The position numbers were made by a program, and so were the translations under genes. A stretch of DNA of 64,000 nucleotides, taken from contig JACPYX010000016.1 in the NCBI GenBank assembly GCA_016195815.1, forward strand, positions 1-64,000. The letters are read 5' to 3'. Below the pieces are notes generated by a model. It was not told where the DNA came from, searched no databases, and saw only the letters and a list, made by a program, of their open reading frames with translations. This stretch comes from Chloroflexota bacterium (GTDB lineage Bacteria > Chloroflexota > Anaerolineae > Anaerolineales > Villigracilaceae). Numbering within the stretch: position 1 is the first letter of the stretch; the number at the start of each line of letters is the position of its first letter. Of the stretch, positions 15,930 through 24,529 are shown in pieces.

Positions 15930-16885
15930 GGGCTGATTGTTGTGATGATCGTATTCTTCGCGCCCGCTTCTTTCAACGCGCTCGAAACGGCTTCTGCCAT
16001 TTCAGGCTCGACCAGCGCGATCATATTGCCTCCGCGCCCCCCGCCCGACATTTTTGCGCCCAGCGCGCCCGCCTGCCGCGCGGCTGTGACGAGTTTATCC
16101 AACTCTGGCGAAGAGACCGTCATGTTCTGAAGCAAAGCATGATTTTGATTCATCAATTCTCCAAGCTTTTCCCACTCATCACTTTCTATTTTCTCTCTCG
16201 CGTTCTTCGCAATCTCTCCCACTTCATCAAACACCTTTTCCCATTTGGCTTTGTCCGCCTCCCACAACTTGCGGACATCGCTCACCGATTCTTTGGTCGG
16301 CGCGTGAACGCCGGTATCGCCGATGACGATGGTGAGAGGCTTGCTGGCTTTCAATATTTGGACCTCACCCCCGGCCCATCTCCTGCCAGGAGAGGGGAGT
16401 CCTTTCACAAAGTAAACTGGCTTTGCATAAGTAATGACCGTGTTGTCAATTCCCGATGGCGTGCCGTGATGGAGTTTTTCGATCTCGTAGGCGAATTGAT
16501 TTACCTGCTCGTCTGATAAGGGATAGGAGAGGAAAGATGAAAGTGCGCGGATGAGCGCAACCGAGACCGCCGCGCCGGAACCGAGTCCCGAGGCAACAGG
16601 GATGGAAGATGAAATGCTTATTTGGAGATTCGGAAACGGATCAATGTTGAGGACGAAGAAAAGATTATGAATTACGGAAGCAATTGGATGGCCGGAAGGA
16701 AGCGAGTTAAGTTCGGCGTGAAGATGAATGTTCGGGGCGCTGATCCAAATCCCGGCGCGGGGCGAGTCTGCGATTTCGACATCCGCATGAACCTGCATTA
16801 CAGGCACGGCCAGCGCAGGCTGTCCATAAACGACGGCGTGTTCGCCGAACAGAATGATCTTGCCGGGAGCGGAAGAGGAGGTCAT
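15926..16885 (-). CDS. mvk: Mevalonate kinase (GHMP family) carrying a repeat-encoded insertion
   Basis: This 319-residue GHMP kinase has APGKIILFGEHAVVYG at the N-terminus, the phosphate loop PVASGLGSGAAVS (96-108), the catalytic aspartate D147 in HGTPSGIDN, and the third motif KMSGGGRGGN. The set is typical of mevalonate kinases, which make 5-phosphomevalonate for isoprenoid synthesis; Roseiflexus-type Chloroflexi are known to use a mevalonate route. Residues 162-175 (GLPSPGRRWAGGEV) are encoded by a dispersed palindromic repeat inserted in frame. The gene follows the DPPR synthase gene by 24 nt and overlaps the next gene by 4 nt. Confidence 0.9.
   Translation of the reverse strand: MTSSSAPGKIILFGEHAVVYGQPALAVPVMQVHADVEIADSPRAGIWISAPNIHLHAELNSLPSGHPIASVIHNLFFVLNIDPFPNLQISISSSIPVASGLGSGAAVSVALIRALSSFLSYPLSDEQVNQFAYEIEKLHHGTPSGIDNTVITYAKPVYFVKGLPSPGRRWAGGEVQILKASKPLTIVIGDTGVHAPTKESVSDVRKLWEADKAKWEKVFDEVGEIAKNAREKIESDEWEKLGELMNQNHALLQNMTVSSPELDKLVTAARQAGALGAKMSGGGRGGNMIALVEPEMAEAVSSALKEAGAKNTIITTISP
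16363..16401. repeat. Palindromic repeat inserted in mevalonate kinase gene
   Basis: The plus strand reads CTCACCCCCGGCCC followed by TCTCCTGCCAGGAGAGG. It aligns with the reverse complement of the element in tlyA (18351-18388) at about 27 of 35 positions. This is the widespread bacterial repeat that translates as LTPGPSPxRRGE in one frame. Here it keeps the reading frame. Confidence 0.85.
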
Positions 16886-16909
16886 TGTTGCGCGAGATAA
16901 TATCCCGCT

Positions 16910-17779
16910 CTACGACAAATAAAACACGATCAGCACGGTCAGCGCCCACAAGGCCATCGCAATTTGAAACGGACGGTCGGTGAGCAGAATGTCTTCGGGC
17001 GCGCCGCCGCGCTCTTCGACGTGGATCAGATAAAGATAACGAAAGATGGCGTAGACCACGAACGGAATGGTCAACATCATGCTGTGATTGGGCGGGACAT
17101 TGGGCGCGGAAAACGTATACAGCGAATACGCCACGATGGTCGTGCCTGACACGATCATGATGTATTGATCGAGCAGTGGAATGGTGTAACCTTCCAGCAC
17201 TTTGCGATGCGAGCCGGCATCGCCTTCGAGAAGCGCGAGTTCGGCGCGGCGTTTGCCAAAGCCAAGGAACAGCGAAAGCAGGGTCATCACAACGTACAGC
17301 CACGGCGAAAACCGCTCGACGCGAATCAACGTCACGCCTGCGCCCACACGCAGGACGAAGCCCGCCGCGATGATCAACACATCCAGGATCGGAATGTGCT
17401 TGAGCCATTTGGAGTATGCGAGATTAATCAAAAAATATCCTGCAACTACCGCGGCAAAACCGGGAGCAAGCAGATAGCCGATCGCGACGGCCATGATGAC
17501 AAGCGAAGCCCCTGCAATCCAGGCAATACTTACCGGCAATTTCCCGGAAGCAATGGGACGGTTCTTTTTTTGCGGATGCTGGCGGTCGGCTTCGATGTCG
17601 GCCAGGTCGTTGAAAATATAGACCGACGACGAAATCAGGCAAAACAGCGCGAATCCGGCTAGCGTTTTCAGGAACGGCGAGGGGCTGAAAAATTGTTTAT
17701 CGAACAACAGCGCGGCAAAGATGAAAACATTCTTTGTCCACTGGCGCGGGCGCATGGTTTTTATCAGGGCGGTTAACAT
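16910..17779 (-). CDS. Decaprenyl-phosphate phosphoribosyltransferase (UbiA superfamily)
   Basis: This 289-residue polytopic protein begins RPRQWTKNVFIFAALLF and has the first aspartate-rich motif NDLADIEADRQHP (57-69) followed by KNRPIASG, both hallmarks of DPPR synthases such as Rv3806c, with about nine membrane segments. The enzyme attaches phosphoribose to polyprenyl phosphate, the first step to polyprenyl-phospho-arabinose or -ribose donors. It leads the minus-strand run into mevalonate kinase, so prenyl supply and prenyl use are neighbours. A TAAAAT box ends 6 nt before the ATG, with no ribosome site, pointing to leaderless expression. Confidence 0.88.
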   Translation of the reverse strand: MLTALIKTMRPRQWTKNVFIFAALLFDKQFFSPSPFLKTLAGFALFCLISSSVYIFNDLADIEADRQHPQKKNRPIASGKLPVSIAWIAGASLVIMAVAIGYLLAPGFAAVVAGYFLINLAYSKWLKHIPILDVLIIAAGFVLRVGAGVTLIRVERFSPWLYVVMTLLSLFLGFGKRRAELALLEGDAGSHRKVLEGYTIPLLDQYIMIVSGTTIVAYSLYTFSAPNVPPNHSMMLTIPFVVYAIFRYLYLIHVEERGGAPEDILLTDRPFQIAMALWALTVLIVFYLS

Positions 17780-17785
17780 GTTGCA

Positions 17786-17791
17786 ATTTTA
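17786..17791 (-). promoter_or_regulatory. Candidate leaderless -10 box for DPPR synthase gene (TAAAAT)
   Basis: TAAAAT on the minus strand lies 6 nt before the ATG at 17779, without a ribosome site. It faces the divergent tlyA -10 box across the heptamer repeat at 17793-17834. Confidence 0.55.
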
Positions 17792-17792
17792 C

Positions 17793-17834
17793 TTCGATAT
17801 TCGATACTCGATGGTCGAATATCGAATCATCCAA
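17793..17834. repeat. Heptamer tandem repeat in the DPPR synthase-tlyA intergenic region
   Basis: Six consecutive 7-bp units can be read: TTCGATA, TTCGATA, CTCGATG, GTCGAAT, ATCGAAT, CATCCAA. Most share the TCGA core. The array fills nearly the whole space between two divergent leaderless-type -10 boxes and so may affect both promoters. Confidence 0.85.
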
Positions 17835-17841
17835 TATCGCT

Positions 17842-17847
17842 TAGAAT
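17842..17847 (+). promoter_or_regulatory. Candidate leaderless -10 box for tlyA (TAGAAT)
   Basis: TAGAAT ends 6 nt before the tlyA ATG at 17854 and no ribosome site is present. Confidence 0.55.
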
Positions 17848-17853
17848 ATCTGC

Positions 17854-18654
17854 ATGGCAAAGACTCGTCTCGATCTTCTGCTCGTCGAACGCGGACTGGC
17901 CGAATCGCGCGCCAAAGCGCAGGCGTTAATTATGGCGGGACAGGTGCGCGTGGACGGGCAGACCGCCCTCAAAGCGGCCGCAATGCTCGAACCCGATTCC
18001 ACGTTGACGATTGACTCCGGCCCGCGCTTCGTCTCACGCGGCGGCGAAAAGCTGGACGCGGCGCTCGAGGCTTTCAATATCAATGTGGCTGGCCTGGTTT
18101 GCGCGGACGTGGGCGCTTCCACCGGCGGCTTCACCGATTGTTTATTGCAACACGGTGCGGCGAAAATTTATGCCATTGATGTAGGCAAAGGCATTTTGCA
18201 CTGGAAGCTTCGTAATGATCCGCGTGTGGTCGTGATGGAAGCGGCCAACGCGCGCTTTGTCGAGTCATTGCCGGGGCCGATTTCGCTCGTCACGATTGAT
18301 GCTTCGTTTATTTCGTTGAAGATTTTGCTGCCGGTGATTCGCAAATGGTTCCTCTCTCCCAGCGGGAGAGGGGTTAGGGGTGAGGGAGAAATTATTGCAT
18401 TAATCAAGCCACAATTCGAAGCCGGGAAAAAAGACGTCTCGCGCGGCGATGGCGTCATCCGCGACCCGAATATTCACAAACAAGTTCTGCTGGATGTGCT
18501 GACTTTTGCACAAAACGAAGGCTTCGGCATCAACGGGCTGGTCAAGAGTCCGCTGTTGGGGCCGAAGGGCAATGCGGAATTTTTGGTGTGGATGGATATG
18601 CAAAAAAACAGCGCCGATATCATGGCGCTGGCCGCAAACGTTCTTGGCGGATAA
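17854..18654 (+). CDS. tlyA: TlyA-type rRNA methyltransferase / hemolysin A, with repeat-encoded insertion
   Basis: This 266-residue protein has an N-terminal S4 RNA-binding domain (RLDLLLVERGLAESRAKAQ, 5-23), the FVSRGGEKLDAAL junction (59-71), and an FtsJ-like methyltransferase fold with DVGASTGGFTDCLL (85-98). TlyA methylates 2'-O ribose in 16S and 23S rRNA, the modification linked to capreomycin sensitivity. Residues 167-178 (LSPSGRGVRGEG) are encoded by a palindromic dispersed repeat, placed between the helix ending KWF and the strand EIIALIKPQFEAG, and are absent from ordinary family members. The stop lies 3 nt from the end of the convergent CDF gene. Confidence 0.92.
   Translation: MAKTRLDLLLVERGLAESRAKAQALIMAGQVRVDGQTALKAAAMLEPDSTLTIDSGPRFVSRGGEKLDAALEAFNINVAGLVCADVGASTGGFTDCLLQHGAAKIYAIDVGKGILHWKLRNDPRVVVMEAANARFVESLPGPISLVTIDASFISLKILLPVIRKWFLSPSGRGVRGEGEIIALIKPQFEAGKKDVSRGDGVIRDPNIHKQVLLDVLTFAQNEGFGINGLVKSPLLGPKGNAEFLVWMDMQKNSADIMALAANVLGG
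18351..18388. repeat. Palindromic repeat inserted in tlyA
   Basis: CTCTCCC (18354-18360) and GGGAGAG (18364-18370) form a 7-bp stem with a 3-nt loop, followed by GGGTTAGGGGTGAGGG. It belongs to the same family as the element in the mevalonate kinase gene and lies in the opposite orientation on the map. Confidence 0.88.
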
Positions 18655-18657
18655 ATC

Positions 18658-19623
18658 TTATTCGTGATACTGAGATTCATAGGTGGTCGCGGTCTGATGC
18701 GACCCGTCCAGGATTTCGTCAACGCCGAGGCCGCGCAGGTTCAGGTTGGCGGGCTGGTAGTGAACGTGGACGCGCTGAAGGTTGGGGATCGAGTTTATCA
18801 ACAAGCTTTCGACTTCGCTGGCAATTACATCGCCTTCGGTCACGCTCAAAGCGCCGTCAATGCCTATAGTCAGGTTGACCACGATATGAGGTCCGAAGCG
18901 GTGCGCTTGCATTTCCTCCAATTGTACATTTGGAAGTTCTTTTAATACTTGTATGATGTGCGCGGCCAGTTCGCGGCTGGGGACAACGCCCATCAAGTCG
19001 GTGGACGATTCGCGTAAAATGAAAATGCCGGTGCGCAGGATGAGCAAAGCTACGAACGCGCCCGCCAGCGGATCCACCCAGGGCAGGCCGCGCTGTCCGA
19101 GAAAAATTCCAATGGACGCGGCGGATGCGGAAAACAAATCGTTGCGATGGTCGTAAGCCATTGCCTCCACGACCGGGCTGCGAGTTTCCCTGCCCAGCCT
19201 GCGAATGTAGAAAGTAAGGAAGGCTTTGATGGCAACTGTAAGCAGGGCAACCCAGAGAGCAATATTTTCTGCGCCTTGCGAGGTGGCCTTTCCGTCAACC
19301 AGATCCCAAACCTTGTCAGCCGCATCCCACAAGACGGCAACGCCGGTTGTTACAATGAAGGCGCCGATCGTTACCGACGCAATGCTTTCCATTTGACGAT
19401 GGCCGTAGGGATGCTCGCGGTCCGCGGGCCTGCGGGCAAGCCGCATGAAAATACTGGCCGCAATGTAATAGGCCACATCCGAGGTGGAGTTGATCCCTTC
19501 TGCGAGCAAAGCCGGGCTGTGTCCGATCACGCCGAACAAAGTTTTCAGCACGGACAGGACGACATTGATCCACAGTCCAAGGCCGATAGCCAGCAGGCTT
19601 TTCTGGTCACGTTTGGGAGGCAT
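18658..19623 (-). CDS. Cation diffusion facilitator family transporter
   Basis: This 321-residue protein has the CDF plan: LLAEGINSTSDVAYY (metal-site helix II), EHPYGHRQMESIA after helix III, YDHRNDLFSASAA (metal-site helix V), and a C-terminal cytoplasmic ferredoxin-like domain with VQLEEMQAHRFGPHIVVNL. Such proteins export divalent metal ions (Zn, Fe, Mn, Cd) against protons. A TTG start at 19665 would add 14 residues; the ATG at 19623 is preferred because TACAAT stands exactly 6 nt upstream, as at other leaderless-type starts here. The ion cannot be told from the visible residues. Confidence 0.9.
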   Translation of the reverse strand: MPPKRDQKSLLAIGLGLWINVVLSVLKTLFGVIGHSPALLAEGINSTSDVAYYIAASIFMRLARRPADREHPYGHRQMESIASVTIGAFIVTTGVAVLWDAADKVWDLVDGKATSQGAENIALWVALLTVAIKAFLTFYIRRLGRETRSPVVEAMAYDHRNDLFSASAASIGIFLGQRGLPWVDPLAGAFVALLILRTGIFILRESSTDLMGVVPSRELAAHIIQVLKELPNVQLEEMQAHRFGPHIVVNLTIGIDGALSVTEGDVIASEVESLLINSIPNLQRVHVHYQPANLNLRGLGVDEILDGSHQTATTYESQYHE

Positions 19624-19629
19624 AATGTA

Positions 19630-19635
19630 ATTGTA
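19630..19635 (-). promoter_or_regulatory. Candidate leaderless -10 box for CDF gene (TACAAT)
   Basis: TACAAT on the minus strand ends 6 nt before the ATG at 19623; no ribosome site is seen. The position supports the shorter start of the transporter gene. Confidence 0.5.
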
Positions 19636-19812
19636 TGGGTTGTGATGATGCCCCGTAATTGACAAATATCCTGATTCAAGGGTAAAACGCTCATCTTTTA
19701 AAATCGGTTATACTTCGTGCGCTTCCAGGGCGTTGTGTTGTAATTTCAATGAACTCTTATTAAGCCTCATCAAAATATTGCGAGTGAAAGTATTATTGAT
19801 CAAGAAAACAGT

Positions 19813-21609
19813 ATGACCGACCACATCCGTAACTTTTGTATCATTGCCCATGTAGATCATGGCAAATCCACGCTCGCGGACCGTTTGCTGCAACTTACTG
19901 GTACGATCTCCGATCGTGATATGACCGCGCAGATGCTCGACACGATGGACCTCGAACGCGAAAAAGGCGTGACCATCAAAGCCTCCGCCGTGCGCATGTA
20001 TTACACTGCCAAAGATAATCAGAAGTATGAGATCAATTTAATTGATACGCCCGGCCATGTAGACTTTGGTTACGAGGTCAGCCGCGCCCTTAAGGCCTGC
20101 GAAGGCGCGGTGCTGGTTGTGGATGCCACGCAAGGCATCGAAGCGCAGACGCTCGCAAATTTGTATCAGGCGCTCGAAGCCGATCTCACCATCATTCCCG
20201 TCATCAACAAAATTGACCTGCCGTCCGCCCGCCCCGACGAAGTGGCTGAAGATATCGCCAGCCTGATCGGGGTCGAGGCCGAATCGGTCATCCGCATTTC
20301 GGCCAAAGAAGGCCTGAACGTGGATCAAGTTCTCGAAGCGATAGTCACGCGCGTGCCGCCGCCCAAAGATGCGGACGATGCTCCCCTGCGCGCGCTTATT
20401 TTTGATTCGCATTACGACTCTTACAAAGGCGTCGTCGCCTACATTCGCGTGATCGAGGGTTCGCTCAAAGCCACCGATGTTCTGCGTATGTTCGCGACAA
20501 AAGTGGATATGAAGCCGGTCGAGATCGGAATTTTTGCGCCGGGCATGAAACCCGTTCAAAGATTGGGATCAGGCGAAGTCGGATACATCGCCACCGGATT
20601 CAAGACCGTGCACGAATGCCGCGTGGGCGACACGATCACGCGCGCCTCCGCTCCCGCCATCGACCCGTTGCCGGGCTACCGTTCGCCCAAGCCGATGGTC
20701 TTCGCTGGAATTTATCCCGTCGAAGCTGACGATTATCCCGAACTGCGCGAGTCGCTCGATAAACTGCAGCTCAACGACGCCTCGTTGACCTTTACGCCGG
20801 AAACTTCGCAAGCGTTGGGCTTTGGATTCCGCGCCGGCTTTCTCGGTCTCTTCCACATGGAAATTATTCAGGAACGTATCGAGCGCGAATACAACCTTGA
20901 TGTTTTGTTCACCGCGCCCTCCGTTGAATATGAAGTCGTCACGCTGACCGGTGAGATCATCACCGTTGATTCGCCCGCCGAACTTCCGACCGAGGGCATA
21001 GCCGAAATCCGCGAGCCGTGGATGAACATTGAGATTATCACGCCGACCGAATATTATGGTCCGATCATGGAACTCGTTACCAAGCGGCGCGGCATTTATA
21101 AAAAACAGGAATATCCTGCGCCGCACCGCGTTCAACTTGATTTTGAAATTCCGCTTTCCGAAATTATTGTGGATTTCTTCGATATGTTGAAATCGCACAC
21201 CAAAGGTTATGCTTCGCTCGATTATCAACTGCTCGAATACCGCGCCGACGTATTGCAGAAACTGGAAATCCTCGTCAATGGCGAAACGGTTGACGCGCTG
21301 GCGGCCATTGTCCATGAGAAGGACGCGTTCCACAAAGGCCAGCGGCTGATCACCAAACTCAAAGAACTGATCCCGCGTCAGTTATATGATGTCGCCATCC
21401 AGGCCTCGGCCGGCGGACGTATCATCTCGCGCGCCAATGTCAAAGCCACGCGCAAAGATGTGCTTGCCAAATGTTACGGCGGCGATATTTCGCGCAAGAA
21501 AAAACTGCTCGAGAAACAAAAGCGCGGCAAGAAACGCCTTAAAATGGTTGGTAATGTAGAAATCCCGCAAGAGGCATTCATGGCCGTATTGAAATTGGAA
21601 GAGGAATGA
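19813..21609 (+). CDS. lepA: Elongation factor 4 (LepA)
   Basis: This 598-residue translational GTPase has G1 [10 protein letters not shown]3 DTPGHVDF and G4 NKIDLP, the LepA-specific C-terminal domain, and the end [21 protein letters not shown] characteristic of EF4. It back-translocates or remodels stalled ribosomes and acts under ionic stress. The length is normal for the family. The 190-bp upstream gap has no clear -35/-10 pair; TATACT at 19709-19714 is the best -10 candidate. A strong hairpin follows the stop. Confidence 0.97.
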   Translation: MTDHIRNFCIIAHVDHGKSTLADRLLQLTGTISDRDMTAQMLDTMDLEREKGVTIKASAVRMYYTAKDNQKYEINLIDTPGHVDFGYEVSRALKACEGAVLVVDATQGIEAQTLANLYQALEADLTIIPVINKIDLPSARPDEVAEDIASLIGVEAESVIRISAKEGLNVDQVLEAIVTRVPPPKDADDAPLRALIFDSHYDSYKGVVAYIRVIEGSLKATDVLRMFATKVDMKPVEIGIFAPGMKPVQRLGSGEVGYIATGFKTVHECRVGDTITRASAPAIDPLPGYRSPKPMVFAGIYPVEADDYPELRESLDKLQLNDASLTFTPETSQALGFGFRAGFLGLFHMEIIQERIEREYNLDVLFTAPSVEYEVVTLTGEIITVDSPAELPTEGIAEIREPWMNIEIITPTEYYGPIMELVTKRRGIYKKQEYPAPHRVQLDFEIPLSEIIVDFFDMLKSHTKGYASLDYQLLEYRADVLQKLEILVNGETVDALAAIVHEKDAFHKGQRLITKLKELIPRQLYDVAIQASAGGRIISRANVKATRKDVLAKCYGGDISRKKKLLEKQKRGKKRLKMVGNVEIPQEAFMAVLKLEEE

Positions 21610-21613
21610 TTTT

Positions 21614-21642
21614 TTACGCATCACGTATTCCGTGATGCGTAA
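21614..21642. terminator. Hairpin after lepA
   Basis: TTACGCATCACG (21614-21625) and CGTGATGCGTAA (21631-21642) form a perfect 12-bp stem with loop TATTC. It starts 5 nt after the lepA stop and ends 12 nt before the next ATG, so it could terminate or modulate read-through into the UPF0104 gene. The word GCATCACG is also of the repeat type seen elsewhere. Confidence 0.65.
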
Positions 21643-21654
21643 TCCGTAAACATC

Positions 21655-22671
21655 ATGTCTCAATTCTTGAAAGTTGCAAAGCGCTGGCTGCCCGGCGCGC
21701 TCGTCAGCATCCTGCTGATTGCCGCCATTTTATATTTCGTTGACATCCCGAAGATGATCGCCGCCATCCGCTCGGCGGACTATCGCTTCATTGCGCTGGC
21801 ATTCGTCCTGTCTTTTGCCTGGCTGGCGGTGCGCGGCATTGTGTGGCGCACGTTGTTGCGAAACCGCGTGCCTTACCGCGAAGTATTCAACGCCCTGAAC
21901 GCAGGCTATTTATTGAATGCCTTTTTGCCGTTTCGCCTCGGCGAGATCGGGCGCGCCTTCCTCCTCAGCCGCAAAACGGATTTGCAATTCGCCGAAATTC
22001 TCCCGACGGTCGTCATCGAGCGTTCGATGGATCTGGCGTTCACCGCCTCCATTTTCCTCGCTTCGCTTCCGTTCGTGGTCGGCGCATCGGGCGCAAATCG
22101 CATCGCCATCATTTTGGGCGCGGTGGTTCTCGCTGGTCTTATCTTCTTATATGTTCTCGCCCGCAACGACGCATGGGCATTGGACACCTTTCATAAATTC
22201 AGCGCACGCTGGCCCGCCATCCAACGCTTCGGCGGAGGCCTGCTCGAATCTTTTCTCACCGGTCTCGGCGTGCTGACCGACGGCTGGATCTTTGCCCGCT
22301 TCCTGTTTTGGATGGCACTCAACTGGGGCATGGCGATCATTTCATATTATCTGACCATCCGCGCTTTCTTCCCGCAGGCTCAATTGACCTGGGGAATGTT
22401 CGGACTCGGCGCGGCCGCGTTCGGCGGGGCGGTTCCCTCACTGCCCGGCGCGGTCGGGACCTTTGAGGGCGCGTTCGGCGGAGCCTTAACTTTGCTGACG
22501 GGGGACCAGTCCACCTCTTTGGCCGTCGCGTTGACCGCGCGCTTCTTTAACTATTTGACCAGCCTGCTCCTCGGCGGATATGCGCTTTCGCGCGAAGGCC
22601 AGACTTTGTCCGGCATCTATCGGCAGTTGATGAATCTGCGCCTGAAGCCGAAACCAACTGATGTGGAATAG
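21655..22671 (+). CDS. UPF0104-family membrane protein (lysylphosphatidylglycerol synthase TM region-like)
   Basis: This 338-residue protein has about eight membrane segments and the family features LLRNRVPYREVFNALNAGYLL, FLPFRLGEIGRAFLL and PTVVIERSMDLAF, and PSLPGAVGTFEGAFG near the C-terminus. The family (AglD/MprF N-terminal domain, UPF0104) comprises flippase-like membrane proteins, often next to envelope glycan or lipid genes. Here it precedes a rhomboid gene and a glycan block. A flippase role is an inference. Confidence 0.85.
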   Translation: MSQFLKVAKRWLPGALVSILLIAAILYFVDIPKMIAAIRSADYRFIALAFVLSFAWLAVRGIVWRTLLRNRVPYREVFNALNAGYLLNAFLPFRLGEIGRAFLLSRKTDLQFAEILPTVVIERSMDLAFTASIFLASLPFVVGASGANRIAIILGAVVLAGLIFLYVLARNDAWALDTFHKFSARWPAIQRFGGGLLESFLTGLGVLTDGWIFARFLFWMALNWGMAIISYYLTIRAFFPQAQLTWGMFGLGAAAFGGAVPSLPGAVGTFEGAFGGALTLLTGDQSTSLAVALTARFFNYLTSLLLGGYALSREGQTLSGIYRQLMNLRLKPKPTDVE

Positions 22672-22738
22672 AGATGGAATTTCATTCGGTATTTGTTCCT
22701 CCTGTAATTCTTATCGGTAGTTTCTGGAAGGAGCGCCT

Positions 22739-23407
22739 GTGATCCCGCTTTACGATACACTGCGTTCGCGCAAAATCCCGATTGTCAATTGGTTCCTGAT
22801 CGCTTTGAACGTCCTCGTCTTCCTCTATGAATTTCAACTCGGACCTTCTGCGCTCGAAAGTTTTATCGGCAGATGGGGACTCGTCCCGGCGCGCTTGTTT
22901 GCGCGCCCTGAAACGGCCTGGATCACCATCTTTACATCCATGTTCATGCAGGGCGGCTGGTTCCATATTTTGAGCAATATGTGGGTGCTCTTCATCTTCG
23001 GCGATAACATCGAAGACCGCATGGGCGGCGGGCGTTATCTGATCTTTTATCTGCTCAGCGGAGTGGCTGCGGCGCTGATGCAATCTTATCTTTTGCAGGC
23101 CAGCAATGTGCCGATGATCGGCGCCAGCGGCGCGATTGCCGGTGTGCTGGGCGCGTATTTGATCTCCTTCCCGCGCGCCCGCGTCGCCAGCCTGGTGCCC
23201 ATCTTCTTTATCTTTACGATCATCGAATTGCCGGCCGCCATCTTTCTTTTGTTCTGGTTTGTCTCACAATTATTCTCCGGTTTCCTGGCTTTGCAAGGCT
23301 CGGGCGGCGGTAGCGGGATCGCGTGGTGGGCGCACGTTGGCGGATTTGTGTTCGGAATGCTGGCGGTCAATTTGTTCGCGCGACGCCGCACATCTTATTA
23401 TTCATAA
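22739..23407 (+). CDS. Rhomboid-family intramembrane serine protease
   Basis: This 222-residue protein has six or seven membrane segments and the full catalytic set: HxxxN in WFHILSNMWVLFIFG (75-89), nucleophile S130 in GASGAIAG, and H199 in WAHVGGFVFG. Rhomboids cleave single-pass membrane proteins within the bilayer. The GTG start at 22739 has a strong GGAAGGAG site 5 nt upstream. A stretch GSGGGSG near residue 190 is a loop. It is followed after 11 nt by the epimerase gene, so the two are probably co-transcribed. Confidence 0.93.
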   Translation: MIPLYDTLRSRKIPIVNWFLIALNVLVFLYEFQLGPSALESFIGRWGLVPARLFARPETAWITIFTSMFMQGGWFHILSNMWVLFIFGDNIEDRMGGGRYLIFYLLSGVAAALMQSYLLQASNVPMIGASGAIAGVLGAYLISFPRARVASLVPIFFIFTIIELPAAIFLLFWFVSQLFSGFLALQGSGGGSGIAWWAHVGGFVFGMLAVNLFARRRTSYYS

Positions 23408-23418
23408 CGGGAGAAGCG

Positions 23419-24444
23419 ATGACTCGAAATTATCTGATCACCGGCGGGGCCGGATTCATCGGCTCGAACTATGTCCATCGTTTGATCGAGCGCGGTGAAA
23501 AGGTCACGATCTATGATAATTTTTCGCGCGCCGGCGCGCCGCGTAATCTCGAATGGCTGAAAACGGCGCACGGCGAAAAATCTTTTGACGTGATCGTTGG
23601 GGATGTGCGCGACGCGGCCAAAATAACGGAAGCCGCTTCCAGGTCCGATGTGATCGTGCATCTGGCCGGCCAGGTGGCGGTTACCACGTCCGTCACGAAT
23701 CCACGCGCTGACTTTGAATGTAACGCGCTGGGAACGTTCAACGCGCTTGAAGCCGCACGCGCTTCGGGGCGTGATCCGATTTTTATTTATGCCTCGACCA
23801 ATAAAGTTTATGGCGGCATGGAAGATGTCGCGCTGGCTGAAGACCCGACCCGCTGGCGCTACGCCGATTTAAAAAATGGCTGTCCTGAATCTCAGCCGCT
23901 TGATTTTCATTCGCCGTATGGCTGCTCGAAAGGCGCGGGCGATCAATATGTGCGCGACTATCATCGCATGTACGGCTTGCAGTCCGTCGTCTTCCGTCAA
24001 TCCTGTATTTATGGCCCGCGCCAGTTCGGCATCGAAGATCAGGGCTGGGTGGCGTGGTTTGTGATCGCGGCAGTCACGGGACGCCCGATCACGATCTATG
24101 GCGATGGCAAGCAGGTGCGCGATGTTTTGCACGTGGACGATCTGCTGAATGCCTACGATGCGGCGATTGAAAAGATTGATGCGGCGGCTGGCAGCGTCTA
24201 TAACATGGGCGGCGGGCCGCAGAATGTGCTTTCGGTCTGGGCTGAATTCGGACCGATGCTCGAAAAATTGGTCGAACATAAAATCGAAACCGGCCGCGGC
24301 GACTGGCGTCCCGGCGATCAGCGCGTGTTCTACGCGGATATTTCGAAGGCGAAAGAAGAATTGGGTTGGAGCCCAAAGATCGGCGTGGAACGGGGAATCG
24401 AAATGCTGTTCGAGTGGGTGAATGAAAATAAAAAGTTGTTTTAA
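23419..24444 (+). CDS. NAD-dependent epimerase of CDP-paratose 2-epimerase type
   Basis: This 341-residue SDR protein has the NAD motif GGAGFIG (9-15), HLAGQVAVTTSVTNP, the STNKVYG segment, the YGCSK catalytic Y-x3-K, and FRQSCIYGPRQFGIEDQGW, a run typical of RfbE-like CDP-paratose/CDP-tyvelose epimerases. The enzyme changes sugar stereochemistry on nucleotide sugars for surface polysaccharide. The ATG at 23419 has a GGGAG site; an upstream start at 23323 would overlap the rhomboid gene. Paratose synthesis genes are not nearby, so the actual sugar is uncertain. Confidence 0.88.
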   Translation: MTRNYLITGGAGFIGSNYVHRLIERGEKVTIYDNFSRAGAPRNLEWLKTAHGEKSFDVIVGDVRDAAKITEAASRSDVIVHLAGQVAVTTSVTNPRADFECNALGTFNALEAARASGRDPIFIYASTNKVYGGMEDVALAEDPTRWRYADLKNGCPESQPLDFHSPYGCSKGAGDQYVRDYHRMYGLQSVVFRQSCIYGPRQFGIEDQGWVAWFVIAAVTGRPITIYGDGKQVRDVLHVDDLLNAYDAAIEKIDAAAGSVYNMGGGPQNVLSVWAEFGPMLEKLVEHKIETGRGDWRPGDQRVFYADISKAKEELGWSPKIGVERGIEMLFEWVNENKKLF

Positions 24445-24448
24445 AGTT

Positions 24449-24482
24449 TAACTCCCAAGTCTTACCGGCTTCGGAGGTTTTT
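24449..24482 (+). terminator. Imperfect hairpin with T-run after the epimerase gene
   Basis: ACTCCCAAGTC pairs imperfectly with GGCTTCGGAGGT and is followed by GTTTTT. It lies directly after the epimerase stop codon, ahead of the TATAAT box of the next gene. Confidence 0.5.
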
Positions 24483-24512
24483 AGCGCCAACGTGCGGCCG
24501 CGAATCGCAGGT

Positions 24513-24518
24513 TATAAT
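24513..24518 (+). promoter_or_regulatory. -10 box for glycosyltransferase gene (TATAAT)
   Basis: A consensus TATAAT lies 11 nt before the ATG at 24530. The expected leader is only about 5 nt and there is no ribosome site, so the message is nearly leaderless. No clear -35 box is visible. Confidence 0.55.
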
Positions 24519-24529
24519 CTCCCCGCCTT

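Noticed and set aside
16139-16516. Plus-strand ORF containing LTPGPSPARRGE
   Set aside because: It is antisense to mevalonate kinase and its striking peptide is just the reverse translation of the dispersed repeat.
20569-21333. Minus-strand ORF of 254 codons opposite lepA
   Set aside because: LepA is unmistakable and full length; the antisense ORF has no family features.
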